Shown here: one piece after another, positions 36,577 to 46,192 of the stretch
Layout of the letters: each line of letters starts with the position of its first letter
Numbering within the stretch: the stretch's first letter is position 1
NCBI GenBank assembly: GCA_016721565.1
Contig: JADKHW010000013.1
Location: 1-61,399 of the forward strand
Source: a bacterium
GTDB lineage: Bacteria; Electryoneota; RPQS01
DNA length: 61,399 nucleotides
Direction of reading: 5' to 3'
The notes under the pieces: generated by a model
What the model was told of the DNA's origin: nothing
The model's database searches: none
The model's input: the letters and a program-made list of their open reading frames with translations, nothing else
Made by a program: the position numbers and the translations under genes

Positions 36577-37703
36577 ATGATTGGCTGGTTGCGCACAGCA
36601 TGGCGTAATCCCAAGTTGCCGTTCAGGCGGCATTTTGTCGTATTCACGCTCATCTCGATCTTCGCTCTTGCGCAATTGACGTGGTGGTCAATCTTCCAGA
36701 CCAAAGAAGGCCTCCGCTTGATCGAAACACAAGAGGGATATTGGCAACAGCAAATCGTTGTAGCCTACGTGCAACGCTCTTCAGGAGATGAAGGATTCAA
36801 AGAGTGGCTTGATCTGATCTTTCCCGATCTTGAAGTCGCATCCAACAACACAATTCAAGTTAAAGCCGCGGCGCGCGATAAACTCACAAATTTCGTCAAT
36901 TCGCGCACAAGAATGTTTATCTCCGAAGGCGCATTCTTCGGTTTTATTGTCTTAATCGGCGTGCTCTATATGCTGCGCACTTGCGCGAAGAGATCGACAT
37001 TGAGCATCGTCAGTCTGTTTTCTTAGCCGCAACTTCGCATGAATTGAAGACGCCTCTGACCTCGCTACGAATGTATGTAGATACACTTAGCGTGCGCGAG
37101 TTTCCCGCGCCTAAGCGCGCGGAGATTCTGGAAACCATGTCCGTTGATCTTGACAGGTTGAATGACTTGATCGACAGACTCCTGCAAGCGCAAAAAGTTC
37201 TCACGCCGGGTACAGGCCTACCTTTTGAGCGTACTGACATCAGCGAAGAAACCGTTCGGGCCGTGTCCGACCTTGCGCATCGCATCGAATTTGCAGGCAA
37301 GCACCGACTCAACGTTGACACCGAGTATGGTCTGATGGCGCTCGCTGATCCGCGCCGCTGGCAATTGGTCGTGAAAAACCTCGTTGACAACGCGGTCAAG
37401 TATTCGCCTAACGGCGGCATGATTGACGTATTTCTTGTCAATCGTAACGGTAAAATCGAACTCACAGTCAGCGATGAAGGGCAAGGCTTCACACCAGATG
37501 AAGGCGCGCGCATATTTGAGCGGTTCTACCGCATCGGCAATGAAGATACGCGCCGCACGCAAGGCGTCGGCTTGGGACTCTACCTCGTGCGCGAAATAGT
37601 TCATTCCATGAAAGGCACCGTCGCCGCACACAGTCAAGGTCTCGGCAAAGGTTCGCAGTTTATCGTCACAATTCCAGCACTGAAGAGCGAACAAAATGCC
37701 TGA
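36577..37703 (+). CDS. Sensor histidine kinase (frame interrupted)
   Basis: Two-component sensor of about 375 residues. Two membrane helices (about 20-36 and 118-136) enclose a short periplasmic segment of about 80 residues with no family I recognise (ETQEGYWQQQIVVAYVQRSSG). Then come the HisKA domain with the phospho-acceptor His (AATSHELKTPLTSLRMYV) and the HATPase domain with N-box NLVDNAVKYSP, G1 VSDEGQGFTPDEG, F-box RIFERFYR and G2 GVGLGLYLV. The frame shifts near 36975-36990 just before LREEIDIEHRQ; a base is missing after the second helix. It overlaps the response regulator gene. Lying inside a haem operon, it may sense redox, haem or envelope state. Confidence 0.88.
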
Positions 37704-38403
37704 GCGGATTTTAATCGTCGAAGACGAAGAGCACATCGCCGCCGGTCTCAAGCTCAATCTTGAAGCCGAGGGCTTCGAGACTTTTCACGTCGCCGACGGC
37801 TTGAAAGCGATTGCCGAGATTCGTAGCGGAAAGCACGATCTCGTGTTACTCGATGTCATGCTTCCCGGCGCGAGCGGTTTTGATGTGTGCGAACAAATTC
37901 GCGCTGAAGGCAATCACATCCCGATTCTCTTCTTGACCGCGCGCGACAGCGACGATGCGCGGGTACGCGGGTTGGAACTCGGCGGCGATGATTATGTCAC
38001 CAAGCCCTTCAGCATTCGCGAACTCATCGTCCGCATCCGCGCGATGTTCAGACGGAGTGAGTGGTACCGCAAAGCTCCCGAACAGGGCAGCGCCCTAAGC
38101 TTCGGCGGATCAAAGATTGACTTATCGGCCTATACTGCCGATACCCCTAATGGCGCCGTTACGTTGACACAAAAAGAATGCATGATTCTGAAGCTCCTTG
38201 CTGAACATGAAGGCCATGTCGTCACACGGGATCAGATCATTGAGCAAGTTTGGGGCTACGACCGCTACCCTTCGACACGCACTATTGATAACTTAATTGT
38301 AAGATTGCGCAAGTTCTTTGAAGAGGACCCGCGCAATCCGCGCCACTTACATACCGTGTACGCCGCAGGATATAAATTTACGCAAGCCGCCGTTTCGGAA
38401 TAG
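37696..38403 (+). CDS. OmpR/PhoB-type response regulator
   Basis: 235 residues. The receiver domain has acidic pocket E9-D10, phospho-Asp D53 (LVLLDVMLPG), Thr in FLTARDS and K103 (VTKPF). The C-terminal winged-helix DNA-binding domain (about 130-232) shows LTQKECMILKLLAEHEGHVVTRDQI and the recognition region TRTIDNLIVRLRKFFE. Overlaps its kinase by eight bases, so the pair is cognate. Directly followed (two bases) by the seven-haem cytochrome. Likely targets are the cytochrome or haem promoters in this window; this is inference. Confidence 0.93.
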   Translation: MPERILIVEDEEHIAAGLKLNLEAEGFETFHVADGLKAIAEIRSGKHDLVLLDVMLPGASGFDVCEQIRAEGNHIPILFLTARDSDDARVRGLELGGDDYVTKPFSIRELIVRIRAMFRRSEWYRKAPEQGSALSFGGSKIDLSAYTADTPNGAVTLTQKECMILKLLAEHEGHVVTRDQIIEQVWGYDRYPSTRTIDNLIVRLRKFFEEDPRNPRHLHTVYAAGYKFTQAAVSE

Positions 38404-38405
38404 TA

Positions 38406-39545
38406 ATGATGAAATTGAAGTTTTGTATGCGATTTATGCTGTTGTTGATTGCAACTATTGCGGTTATCAACCCCGCACGCGCGTTTCACGACAAAGGCGC
38501 TGCCGATTGCTCGATGTGTCACACCATGCACAACAGCGAAAACGGCATGCCTGTCAACCCGACTCCTGACAACAACTACTTGCTTGTTGTAAGCTCCGCA
38601 ACTGATCTTTGTCTAAGCTGTCATCAGAGTGACAATGGTTCGGTTTGGGCACAGAACCCCGTAAACCCTGCGCCGCAACTCGGCAGCGGCAATTTTATCT
38701 TTGGTGGTGCGCCCAATATCAATGACTCTCCTAACGGCAATCTGGTCCCCTTGACAGGTAGCCACGGTATTCATAATTGCGTCGCACCGTCCCGCAACAG
38801 CGGCCCCGATCCTGTTCACATGGCCGCTCCCGGCGGAGCCTATCCATCATCAGAGCTTAGCTGCACAAGCTGTCACGACCCGCACGGCAACGAGAATTAC
38901 CGCATGCTACGTGGCGTCGGCAACGTCCCCGCTGGAAATTTCAATTTCATGTATCCCGCGCCGGAAGCGGAAGGCCTTACGCTTAGTGGCCAAGCAGAAT
39001 CAATCACGTTACACACCGCCTATAAATCCGGTTGGTCGAATTGGTGCGCCAATTGTCACGGATATTATCACGAGCATGCTCAAGATTTGTTCGAGCATCC
39101 CGTTAATGATGCTATCGAAGGTGAATATCGTTTAGCTTACGAACGTTACGCGGGTAGCGGCAACCCCATCGGCGGAAACGCATTTGAGTCGTATATTCCC
39201 GAATTGCCGTTTGAAGATGTTTCGATGACAACGACAACGTCAAGCGGCCCCACACCGTTGAGCCGCATTGCGTGCATTACATGTCATCGTGCGCACGGTT
39301 CAAGTGCAACAGACTTAGGACGCTGGGATTTTCGCGAACTAAATATCCGGCAAGACGGCCATATTTCCGGCTCGTATCCGCTACCCTCTCCATATATTAC
39401 GCAGGCCAGCGAGCGCCAGCTTTGCGTGAAGTGCCACGAGCCGCAGGTGCGGCAGCACGGGCTGACCAAGGCCTGCATTGAATGCCATCGGTTTGGCACC
39501 TTGTCCGAACCCGGAGGACCGATTGACCAGTTCAAAAAACCGTAG
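38406..39545 (+). CDS. OmcS-like seven-haem c-type cytochrome
   Basis: 379 residues with a signal peptide (ends PARA) and seven CXXCH sites: CSMCH, CLSCH, CTSCH, CANCH, CITCH, CVKCH and a C-terminal extra CIECH. The first six align with the six-haem protein at 23002 and with OmcS: FHDKGAADCSMCHTMHN, PGGAYPSSELSCTSCHDPHG, KSGWSNWCANCHGYYHE, LPFEDVSMT, ACITCHRAHGSS, RQLCVKCHEP. The seventh site sits in an added tail. A filament-forming or surface cytochrome is the leading hypothesis. It is the last gene of the hemC operon before a strong terminator. ATG 38409 is an equally possible start. Confidence 0.9.
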   Translation: MMKLKFCMRFMLLLIATIAVINPARAFHDKGAADCSMCHTMHNSENGMPVNPTPDNNYLLVVSSATDLCLSCHQSDNGSVWAQNPVNPAPQLGSGNFIFGGAPNINDSPNGNLVPLTGSHGIHNCVAPSRNSGPDPVHMAAPGGAYPSSELSCTSCHDPHGNENYRMLRGVGNVPAGNFNFMYPAPEAEGLTLSGQAESITLHTAYKSGWSNWCANCHGYYHEHAQDLFEHPVNDAIEGEYRLAYERYAGSGNPIGGNAFESYIPELPFEDVSMTTTTSSGPTPLSRIACITCHRAHGSSATDLGRWDFRELNIRQDGHISGSYPLPSPYITQASERQLCVKCHEPQVRQHGLTKACIECHRFGTLSEPGGPIDQFKKP

Positions 39546-39803
39546 AATTTGGCCTACTCCTCCTGACCTAATCAGATAGTTTTAGTCTCATTCGGTGAAA
39601 AGCCTGAATATGGCTCATCAAGTGGGGATTTCAATATTGCACCAATGTGACAAATAAGCGTTAATAGTGCTTGACTATGCATGAATGAATCGCGTAATTA
39701 TAGACGTAATTCATGCCCTAAGCGCTATGCGCATCCTTTATGTCGGTTTCGGTCAAATACCTTACTGAGGAATACGCCCTCAGACCAAATGCATGACAGT
39801 ATG
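39546..39803. other. Non-coding region between the haem operon and ccsA
   Basis: No gene, tRNA or repeat recognised. AT-rich parts near 39590-39720 could include a promoter for ccsA or nothing; I cannot resolve it. Confidence 0.45.
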
Positions 39804-39842
39804 AAGTCCGCGCGCGGCCCTGCCGCGTGCGGACTTTTTTTT
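39804..39842 (+). terminator. Strong terminator of the hem-kinase-cytochrome operon
   Basis: A 14-bp GC-rich stem (AGTCCGCGCGCGGC with GCCGCGTGCGGACT), a three-base loop and eight T. It closes a run of co-directional genes from hemC to the seven-haem cytochrome. Confidence 0.9.
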
Positions 39843-39874
39843 CGTTCGATTTTATCCATTAACTATGAGCTGGT

Positions 39875-41122
39875 GTGATCATGTCACCCTCACTTGATGT
39901 TCAACTTTTTTGGTTCTCCTTTTGGGCCTACTTGATTGGCTGGATCTCGTTTACGATCTGGCTTGCCGCACGTAAACCCATTTGGACGAAGATTGGTTCA
40001 ATTTGTTTTGCCGCCGGATTCATTCCGCAAACCGTCGCGTTTTTCCTCCGGTGGAATTACACCGGCCACTTCCCGATGGCCAATATGTACGAGTACATGG
40101 CCGTGATGAGTTGGATGGCTGTCGTGAGCTTTGCCTTCCTGACATGGCGTTACCGCAATTGGGTAATCAGCGCGCTGATTTCTCCGGTTGTGATTATGTT
40201 GATGGTTGCGGCCTCGTTGCTTCCAAAAGATCCCAGCCAACAATTGATGCCCGCGTTGCGCAGCTCGTGGCTGGCCATTCATGTGACGCTCGCTTCCGTC
40301 GGCGCAGGCGCATTCGCTGTTGCCGCTGCCGTGTCATTTGTGTACCTGTTGGCCGTGCGTAGTGAAGAGGAAGCACAAAAGACTTTCCGGCCTTCCATGC
40401 GCATTCCGTTTATCATCCTGATCATCATTCCCGCACTGCTTGCCATCGTCGGTAGCGTCAGTCATGCCTTCGCCGCTCAATCGAGCATGACGTTTATGGG
40501 TTCAGCCATGTCCGGTGGTAATATCTTCGTATTGCTTGGCATCTATTTCGTGATTGCGGGCGTGATCTGGAACTACATGTTTAAGAGCACCCCCGGTATC
40601 GAGTCGCGCTATTGGGCCGCTATTGGTTTCTCCGGATTGTTCCTCGGCGCACTTGGCGCTGGCATCTTGCTCAGCAACGGGAATTTAACTTTGACATCAG
40701 ACAGCCCGTTACGCATCTTCGAGTTTTTCGGTTTAACGCTCGTGTTCGGCACGGTGGGCATGTTTGTACTACACACTGTCCTCGGTTTTGGTGCCGTTCC
40801 CGGCAAATTGCATCTTGACGGACGACTCTTGGATGAAGTCAACTATCGCTCAGTTGCATTGGGTTATCCGCTCTACACACTCGGCGCGCTCTTCGCCGGA
40901 GCAATCTGGGCCGAGAGCGCTTGGGGCAGCTTCTGGAGTTGGGACCCCAAAGAAGTCGGCGCGTTGATCATTTGGTTATTCTACAGCGCTTTCTTGCATG
41001 CTCGCTATCAGCGTGGCTGGTCGGGTCCCCGCACCGCCGTGCTCTCGCTCATCGGTTTTGCCATGATGATGCTCTCGCTGTTCGGAAACTACTTCTTCGG
41101 CGGTCAGCACTCGTACAATTGA
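39875..41122 (+). CDS. ccsA: Cytochrome c biogenesis protein CcsA/CcsB type (system II)
   Basis: 415-residue membrane protein with about ten helices that delivers haem to the outside and, with ResB, attaches it to CXXCH apocytochromes. The haem-handling motif is near residue 348 (WGSFWSWDPKEVGALIIWLFY, then FLHARYQRGW). Other His candidates are in SSWLAIHVTLASVGAGAF and VSHAFAAQ. The N-terminal half has NMYEYMAVMSWM. Start at GTG 39875 or ATG 39881. resB follows after 39 bases. Confidence 0.93.
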   Translation: MIMSPSLDVQLFWFSFWAYLIGWISFTIWLAARKPIWTKIGSICFAAGFIPQTVAFFLRWNYTGHFPMANMYEYMAVMSWMAVVSFAFLTWRYRNWVISALISPVVIMLMVAASLLPKDPSQQLMPALRSSWLAIHVTLASVGAGAFAVAAAVSFVYLLAVRSEEEAQKTFRPSMRIPFIILIIIPALLAIVGSVSHAFAAQSSMTFMGSAMSGGNIFVLLGIYFVIAGVIWNYMFKSTPGIESRYWAAIGFSGLFLGALGAGILLSNGNLTLTSDSPLRIFEFFGLTLVFGTVGMFVLHTVLGFGAVPGKLHLDGRLLDEVNYRSVALGYPLYTLGALFAGAIWAESAWGSFWSWDPKEVGALIIWLFYSAFLHARYQRGWSGPRTAVLSLIGFAMMMLSLFGNYFFGGQHSYN

Positions 41123-41161
41123 TTCCGAAGCGGACTTTTTCTTTCACTAATTTAGTTCAAC

Positions 41162-42763
41162 GTGACGAACTCAAATAATACAAATACCACACCCGCGCCG
41201 GTGAGCCGCAAACCAAAACTGTGGGCCATGCTGTCCACGATGAAGTTTGCCATCTGGATTCTCATCGTGCTGAGTGTGCTCTCGCTTGCTTCGCTCTTCA
41301 GCGGTGAATTAGTTGACCCGCGCTGGTTGGACACCGAACCATCGGGCGGCGGCGCAGCATTCGGTCAGTTGGTTTACAAAGCGCTCGAAATGCATGATCC
41401 CTTCCGTTCATGGTGGTATCGTGGCTTGGTCGGTTTGCTTTCGCTCTCACTCTTCGCCTGCATTCTCGAACGCACACCGATCGTGTGGCGTCAATGGAGC
41501 AAGAAACCCGAACTCGATCACCGCATCATCAATGACCGCACGGCTCCGATCTATCTTTCAACCACCGAGCCTGCCAAATCATTGATTGAACATTTGAAGT
41601 CAAAACTCTCCGCCCGTTATATCGGAGATAGCTATTGGGTCGGTGAGTCAGGCCGTCTCGCCCTCTGGGGGCCGTTGCTGACGCACTTAGGATTGCTTAT
41701 GCTTGCCATCGGCGGGCTCGTCGGCTCCTTTGGTGACTCCGACACGCGTGAAGGCGGCTACCCCGGTGACGTTGTTCAAGTTGAAGGCATGCCATTTGAA
41801 GTTCGCATCGACAGTTTCCGCGTCGAGTTCTATCCGTTACAACCCTTGCAGTGGGTTCTTGTGGACGGTGAATGGTTCGGCAAACTTGTGCGTGAGGACA
41901 GCCCCGGAACATGGTTGATCGAGCACTATAACGAGAAAGATGAAGTCGAACTCGTATCGATGGAGCAAGAGTGGATCTCCAATGATTGGGATATCCAAAA
42001 GGCCGGCGGCAACATTAAGCAATATATCAGCAGCGTTTCTATTCTCGAAGACGGACAAGTTGTTGATGAGCAACAAATCTCGGTAAACACTCCGCTTCGC
42101 CGTGCAGGATATCGACTATATCAAAGCTCCTACGACCCTTCATCGCCGCGTGTGCATGCGAATTACGATCAACTGACCGTTGTGGTTTCCGATACGACGG
42201 GAAACGTCGTCCAGCGTTTGCCGCTCAAGCAAGGCCAAACTATCGAGATCCCCGGCGATACCATCAAGATCACAGCAGGCCGTCTGTTGCCGGACTTCAA
42301 ACTCGATTCGCGTCGCCAAGCCTATTCCGCCAGCGCAAAGTTTACAAATCCCGCGCTTGAACTGATTGCCGAAGGCCCCAGCGGTTTCAGAAAACCCATG
42401 TGGTCATTCCTGCAAATGGAAGGTCATCAAGCAAGTTTTGGTCAATTTCGATATGAAGCCACCGATTTGGTGGATCCGCAAGCGCAAGTTGACATCGCCA
42501 CGATTTTCGAGGTCCGCAAGTCTATCGGCACAGAGTTTCTCTGGCTCGGCTTCTTTATTTCGTCAATTGGTTTGATTCTCTGCTTCTACATCACGCACCG
42601 AATTGTGTATGTCGAATTCCCAACCGCCGACCAACCGCTCACGCAAGCCTATGCCTTCAGCAAGAAGATGGTGCGCGCATTTGAACGTGACATTGCCGCC
42701 ATCGCCGAACAGCCCGGTCACGAAGTCAAAATGAGTGTTCAGCCCGACATCGTCTTCTACTAA
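41162..42763 (+). CDS. resB: ResB-like cytochrome c biogenesis protein (system II)
   Basis: 533 residues. Partner of CcsA in cytochrome c synthesis. Three N-terminal helices (about 26-46, 85-101, 168-187, including GPLLTHLGLLMLAIGG), a large periplasmic domain (about 190-470) with DSFRVEFYPLQP and NTPLRRAGYRLYQSSYDPS, and a last helix (about 480-500) fit ResB. GTG start at 41162. Together with ccsA it should be sufficient for haem attachment in system II, which the 55 CXXCH sites nearby require. Terminator follows. Confidence 0.92.
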   Translation: MTNSNNTNTTPAPVSRKPKLWAMLSTMKFAIWILIVLSVLSLASLFSGELVDPRWLDTEPSGGGAAFGQLVYKALEMHDPFRSWWYRGLVGLLSLSLFACILERTPIVWRQWSKKPELDHRIINDRTAPIYLSTTEPAKSLIEHLKSKLSARYIGDSYWVGESGRLALWGPLLTHLGLLMLAIGGLVGSFGDSDTREGGYPGDVVQVEGMPFEVRIDSFRVEFYPLQPLQWVLVDGEWFGKLVREDSPGTWLIEHYNEKDEVELVSMEQEWISNDWDIQKAGGNIKQYISSVSILEDGQVVDEQQISVNTPLRRAGYRLYQSSYDPSSPRVHANYDQLTVVVSDTTGNVVQRLPLKQGQTIEIPGDTIKITAGRLLPDFKLDSRRQAYSASAKFTNPALELIAEGPSGFRKPMWSFLQMEGHQASFGQFRYEATDLVDPQAQVDIATIFEVRKSIGTEFLWLGFFISSIGLILCFYITHRIVYVEFPTADQPLTQAYAFSKKMVRAFERDIAAIAEQPGHEVKMSVQPDIVFY

Positions 42764-42787
42764 AGAACGAGCGGGTTTATCATAAAT

Positions 42788-42815
42788 AAAGGGCGGCCCA
42801 ATCGGGCCGCCCTTT
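42788..42815 (+). terminator. Terminator after resB
   Basis: Perfect 12-bp stem AAAGGGCGGCCC with GGGCCGCCCTTT and a four-base loop; the T-run is short. Confidence 0.8.
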
Positions 42816-42956
42816 GTGTTTTCTTAGCTCGCCCAGAGCATTTCAGTCCGTTTTCAGAGTCTCCAAATTCAACAGCTTGCAAAAGTCCTCGTAACCTGCT
42901 ACTTTGAGCAAAGGAACCGTCTTGACCACGTGCCTTTCACCAAGGAGCTACTGCAA

Positions 42957-43625
42957 ATGATCAAGAGAATTGCTCGCCACTTTTTCACCGTCCGGACGCG
43001 CCAACTGATGTGGCTCGATTGGTGGCGCTTGGGTGCGCGGCGCAAAAGCCCAAAGAACTTTGTTACCCCCTTAAAAAAGCTCCATTTGGCATGTGGTACC
43101 CGCCGTGTCGAGGGGTGGCTAAATGTTGACATGGGGCCTGCCGACGTAACGATTGATGTTATGACCAAGCCCTGGCCTTTTAGCGATAACGCCTTCACGC
43201 ACGTCGTTTGCCAGCATTTGATCGAGCACTTTGAACTCGAATCAGAACTACTGCCGATTCTGCGTGAACTGCGTCGCGTCTGTAGTCAGGGTGCGGAGCT
43301 GTGGATGTCAACACCCGACCTCGAGATTATGTGCGCGAACTACATGACCGACAAAGGCAAGTCCGTCAAAGACTACATGGTCGGTCGTGGCTACGGACTT
43401 TGCGGACCAGAGGTTCCTGCGCAGCAATACATAAACCTGATGTTTCACGCTCTTGGTCATCATCGCAACTTGCTCGACTTCGAACTGCTAAAATGGGCAC
43501 TCGAAGAAACCGGCTGGCACGACATTACTCGTGTTCGCGAAGCGGATTTACTGTCTCGATTCCCCGAATTCCCTGCTCGTAATGACGACTTCGAAACCCT
43601 CGCCGTGCGTGCATTTGCGAAATAG
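42957..43625 (+). CDS. SAM-dependent methyltransferase-like protein
   Basis: 222 residues from ATG 42957, chosen because AAGGAG (42942-42947) precedes it; GTG 42930 is the alternative. The class I methyltransferase fold is indicated by motif I KLHLACGTRRVEGWLNVDMG and by WPFSDNAFTHVVCQHLIEHF and LRELRRVCSQGAELWMSTPD. It belongs to the predicted methyltransferases near glycan genes (COG4627-like). Substrate unknown. Monocistronic. Confidence 0.82.
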   Translation: MIKRIARHFFTVRTRQLMWLDWWRLGARRKSPKNFVTPLKKLHLACGTRRVEGWLNVDMGPADVTIDVMTKPWPFSDNAFTHVVCQHLIEHFELESELLPILRELRRVCSQGAELWMSTPDLEIMCANYMTDKGKSVKDYMVGRGYGLCGPEVPAQQYINLMFHALGHHRNLLDFELLKWALEETGWHDITRVREADLLSRFPEFPARNDDFETLAVRAFAK

Positions 43626-43650
43626 TGAGCGGCAGAGAATATTGAATGCT

Positions 43651-43678
43651 GAGGGTGTCGTTAAGGTGCCCTCTTTTT
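43651..43678 (+). terminator. Terminator after the methyltransferase gene
   Basis: Short GAGGG/CCCTC stem with a long loop followed by TTTTT. Confidence 0.6.
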
Positions 43679-43787
43679 GTATCTCCTTAGTTCCTAATTC
43701 AGCGGAACTTACACCAGTCCAGTTGGCATCTAAGCATAGATAGCACTATAGCTTAGCATCTTATCAGCTTTCTCACTAAATTGAGCT

Positions 43788-45278
43788 GTGCTTCAAACTT
43801 CGCGTGCCAATTCCAATAATAAGCCATTTCCCATGCTCCCCATTGCCATTGCCAACGGTCAAGAAATCTCTGTCTTGCCCAAACTCCTCAACCGGCACGG
43901 TCTCGTCACAGGTGCCACCGGAACGGGTAAGACCGTCACGCTGCAAGTCATAGCCGAACGTCTGTCGCGCGCGGGAATTCCTGTTTTCGCGGCTGACGTC
44001 AAGGGCGACCTTGCCGGAGTCGCTGTTGCGGGACAAACATCCGAAAAATTCCAAAAGCGCCTCGACCAGCTTGGCATTAAAGAGCACGCCTTCTCTGCCA
44101 ACTCGTGCGTGTTCTGGGATGTGTTCGGGCAAAAAGGTCATCCGGTGCGCACCACGATTTCCGAGATGGGTCCCTTGCTACTCTCTCGATTGTTGAATCT
44201 GAACGAAACACAAGCTGGAGTTTTACAAATCGTCTTCAGCTATGCCGATGATCAAGGTATGCTCTTACTCGATCTTAAGGATCTTCGTGCCATGCTTGGG
44301 TACGTTGCCGATCAGCGCAAAGAATTGACCACCGAGTACGGCAATGTCACTCCGGCCAGTATTGGCGCGATTCAACGCGCTTTACTCTCGCTCGAAGAGC
44401 AAGGCGGTGATCAATTCTTCGGCGAGCCTGCCTTTGAGTTAAGCGATCTATTGCAAACCGACAGCAATGGCAATGGCATCATCAACATTCTGCATGCCGA
44501 GCAACTCGTTCGCTCACCAAAAGTCTACGCGACTTTTCTACTCTGGATGCTCTCTGAACTATTTGAGCAGCTTCCTGAAGTCGGCGACATCGAGAAGCCC
44601 AAACTCGTCTTTTTCTTTGATGAAGCACACTTACTCTTTGAAGATGCACCCGATGCATTGCTTGACAAGATTGAACAGGTCGTCCGACTAATTCGCTCAA
44701 AAGGCATCGGTGTCTTCTTCGTCACTCAGCACCCGCTCGATATTCCTGAGAAAGTCCTGAGCCAGTTGGGAAATCGCGTTCAGCATGCACTGCGCGCTTT
44801 CACACCCAATGAACAGAAGAAACTCAAAGCAGCCGCAGACACGTTCCGCGCAAACCCTGGCCTTGATCTGGAAAAAGCGATCCCCGAACTCGGTATCGGT
44901 GAAGCCATAGTGAGTTTCTTATATGAAAAAGGCACGCCGTTGCCTGCCGAGCGCGCATTTATCGCCCCGCCATTTTCACGCATCGGGCCGATTGAAGCCA
45001 ATGAACGCTTGGCAATATTGCAATCGTCCATCGTTGCCGGAGTATATGAGCAATCCATAGATCGCGAATCAGCTTATGAAATGCTGAAAAACAAAGCAGA
45101 GAAAGCCGCCGCCTCGCCGCCTGCTGAAGAAGTGCGCAAGACTCGTGCATCGACTCGTCAACCCGAAGACGTGATGACTGCCGTGATGAAATCTGCCGCA
45201 CGCGCCGCCGCATCGCAAGCCGGTCGTTCACTCATTCGAGGCATCCTTGGCGGACTACTCGGCGGTAAACGACGTTAA
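43788..45278 (+). CDS. HerA-like ATPase, DUF853 (YjgR) family
   Basis: 496 residues from GTG 43788; ATG 43833 (MLPIAIANGQE) is another possible start. P-loop GATGTGKT (42-49), FAADVKGDLAGVA, and Walker B KLVFFFDEAHLLF, with FFVTQHPLDIPEKVLSQLGNRVQHALRAF, are diagnostic of the DUF853/YjgR branch of HerA-FtsK ATPases. The role of this branch is unknown. The C-terminal tail is Ala/Arg-rich and ends GILGGLLGGKRR. The ABC transporter genes follow after two bases, probably co-transcribed. Confidence 0.9.
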   Translation: MLQTSRANSNNKPFPMLPIAIANGQEISVLPKLLNRHGLVTGATGTGKTVTLQVIAERLSRAGIPVFAADVKGDLAGVAVAGQTSEKFQKRLDQLGIKEHAFSANSCVFWDVFGQKGHPVRTTISEMGPLLLSRLLNLNETQAGVLQIVFSYADDQGMLLLDLKDLRAMLGYVADQRKELTTEYGNVTPASIGAIQRALLSLEEQGGDQFFGEPAFELSDLLQTDSNGNGIINILHAEQLVRSPKVYATFLLWMLSELFEQLPEVGDIEKPKLVFFFDEAHLLFEDAPDALLDKIEQVVRLIRSKGIGVFFVTQHPLDIPEKVLSQLGNRVQHALRAFTPNEQKKLKAAADTFRANPGLDLEKAIPELGIGEAIVSFLYEKGTPLPAERAFIAPPFSRIGPIEANERLAILQSSIVAGVYEQSIDRESAYEMLKNKAEKAAASPPAEEVRKTRASTRQPEDVMTAVMKSAARAAASQAGRSLIRGILGGLLGGKRR

Positions 45279-45280
45279 CC

Positions 45281-46192
45281 ATGAACGCAATTGAAGTCAA
45301 AGAAATCTCCAAACGCTTCGCCGACGTGCAGGCCTTGGACAACGTTTCGCTTACCGTCAGGCAGGGCGATTTCTTTGGTCTGCTCGGACCGAACGGCGCG
45401 GGCAAGACCACACTGATGCGTATTATGTGCGGCTTGCTTTCGCCCGACGGCGGCGAGTTGCGCATCCTCGACAGCAAACTCGAGCGTTGGCAAATCCCCT
45501 TTGCAATGGGCGTCGTACCGCAAGACATTGCACTATATGATATGCTCACCGCGCAAGGCAATCTCGAACTCTTTGGCAAGCTCCGCGGCATCACGGGACA
45601 CGAACTTGACAAGCGTGTGGACAAAGTCCTTGCTCAAATCGGTTTGAGCGACCGCAAGAAATCGCGCGTCAAAGGTTTTTCCGGCGGGATGAAACGGCGG
45701 CTGAATCTCGGTGTGGCACTCTTAAGCGAGCCGCGTGTCTTACTGCTCGATGAACCCACTGTCGGTATCGATCCGCAGTCACGCGCCAGCATTTTCGAGC
45801 TGCTTGAGTCGCTACATCAGTCCGGCATGTCGATTCTCTACACCACACATTACATGGAAGAGGCAGAACGCCTTTGCCGTACCATAGCAATTCTTGACCA
45901 CGGTAAATTGCTCGGTGTCGGTTCGCTCGATGAGCTTGTGAAGCTCGTCAAAACTCCGCGCTTCGTCCGCTTGATTCTTCGTTCCGAAGATGAAACAGCA
46001 CCACAGCTTCCCGGAGTTGAGCAGCGCCGCTCCGGCATGCGCGTTGACTATGTTCCCGTCGGAGAAGACGGTTTGTCCACTATCTTAGGTAAGCTTGCCG
46101 ATTTTCGTGGTGCGCAGCGCGTTGAAGTCGTCGCTCCCAATCTCGAGATGCTCTTCTTGGAACTCACCGGGCGGGAGCTGCGCGACGCATGA
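45281..46192 (+). CDS. ABC-2 exporter ATP-binding subunit
   Basis: 303 residues. Walker A GPNGAGKT (36-43), Q-loop VPQDIALYDMLT, signature FSGGMKRRLNLG, Walker B VLLLDEPTVG, and H-loop YTTHYMEEAERL are all intact. A C-terminal DUF4162-like region (FVRLIL ... LEMLFLELTGRELRD) is typical of drug, lipid or sodium exporters such as CcmA/NatA-type ATPases. Overlaps the permease gene by four bases. Confidence 0.93.
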   Translation: MNAIEVKEISKRFADVQALDNVSLTVRQGDFFGLLGPNGAGKTTLMRIMCGLLSPDGGELRILDSKLERWQIPFAMGVVPQDIALYDMLTAQGNLELFGKLRGITGHELDKRVDKVLAQIGLSDRKKSRVKGFSGGMKRRLNLGVALLSEPRVLLLDEPTVGIDPQSRASIFELLESLHQSGMSILYTTHYMEEAERLCRTIAILDHGKLLGVGSLDELVKLVKTPRFVRLILRSEDETAPQLPGVEQRRSGMRVDYVPVGEDGLSTILGKLADFRGAQRVEVVAPNLEMLFLELTGRELRDA

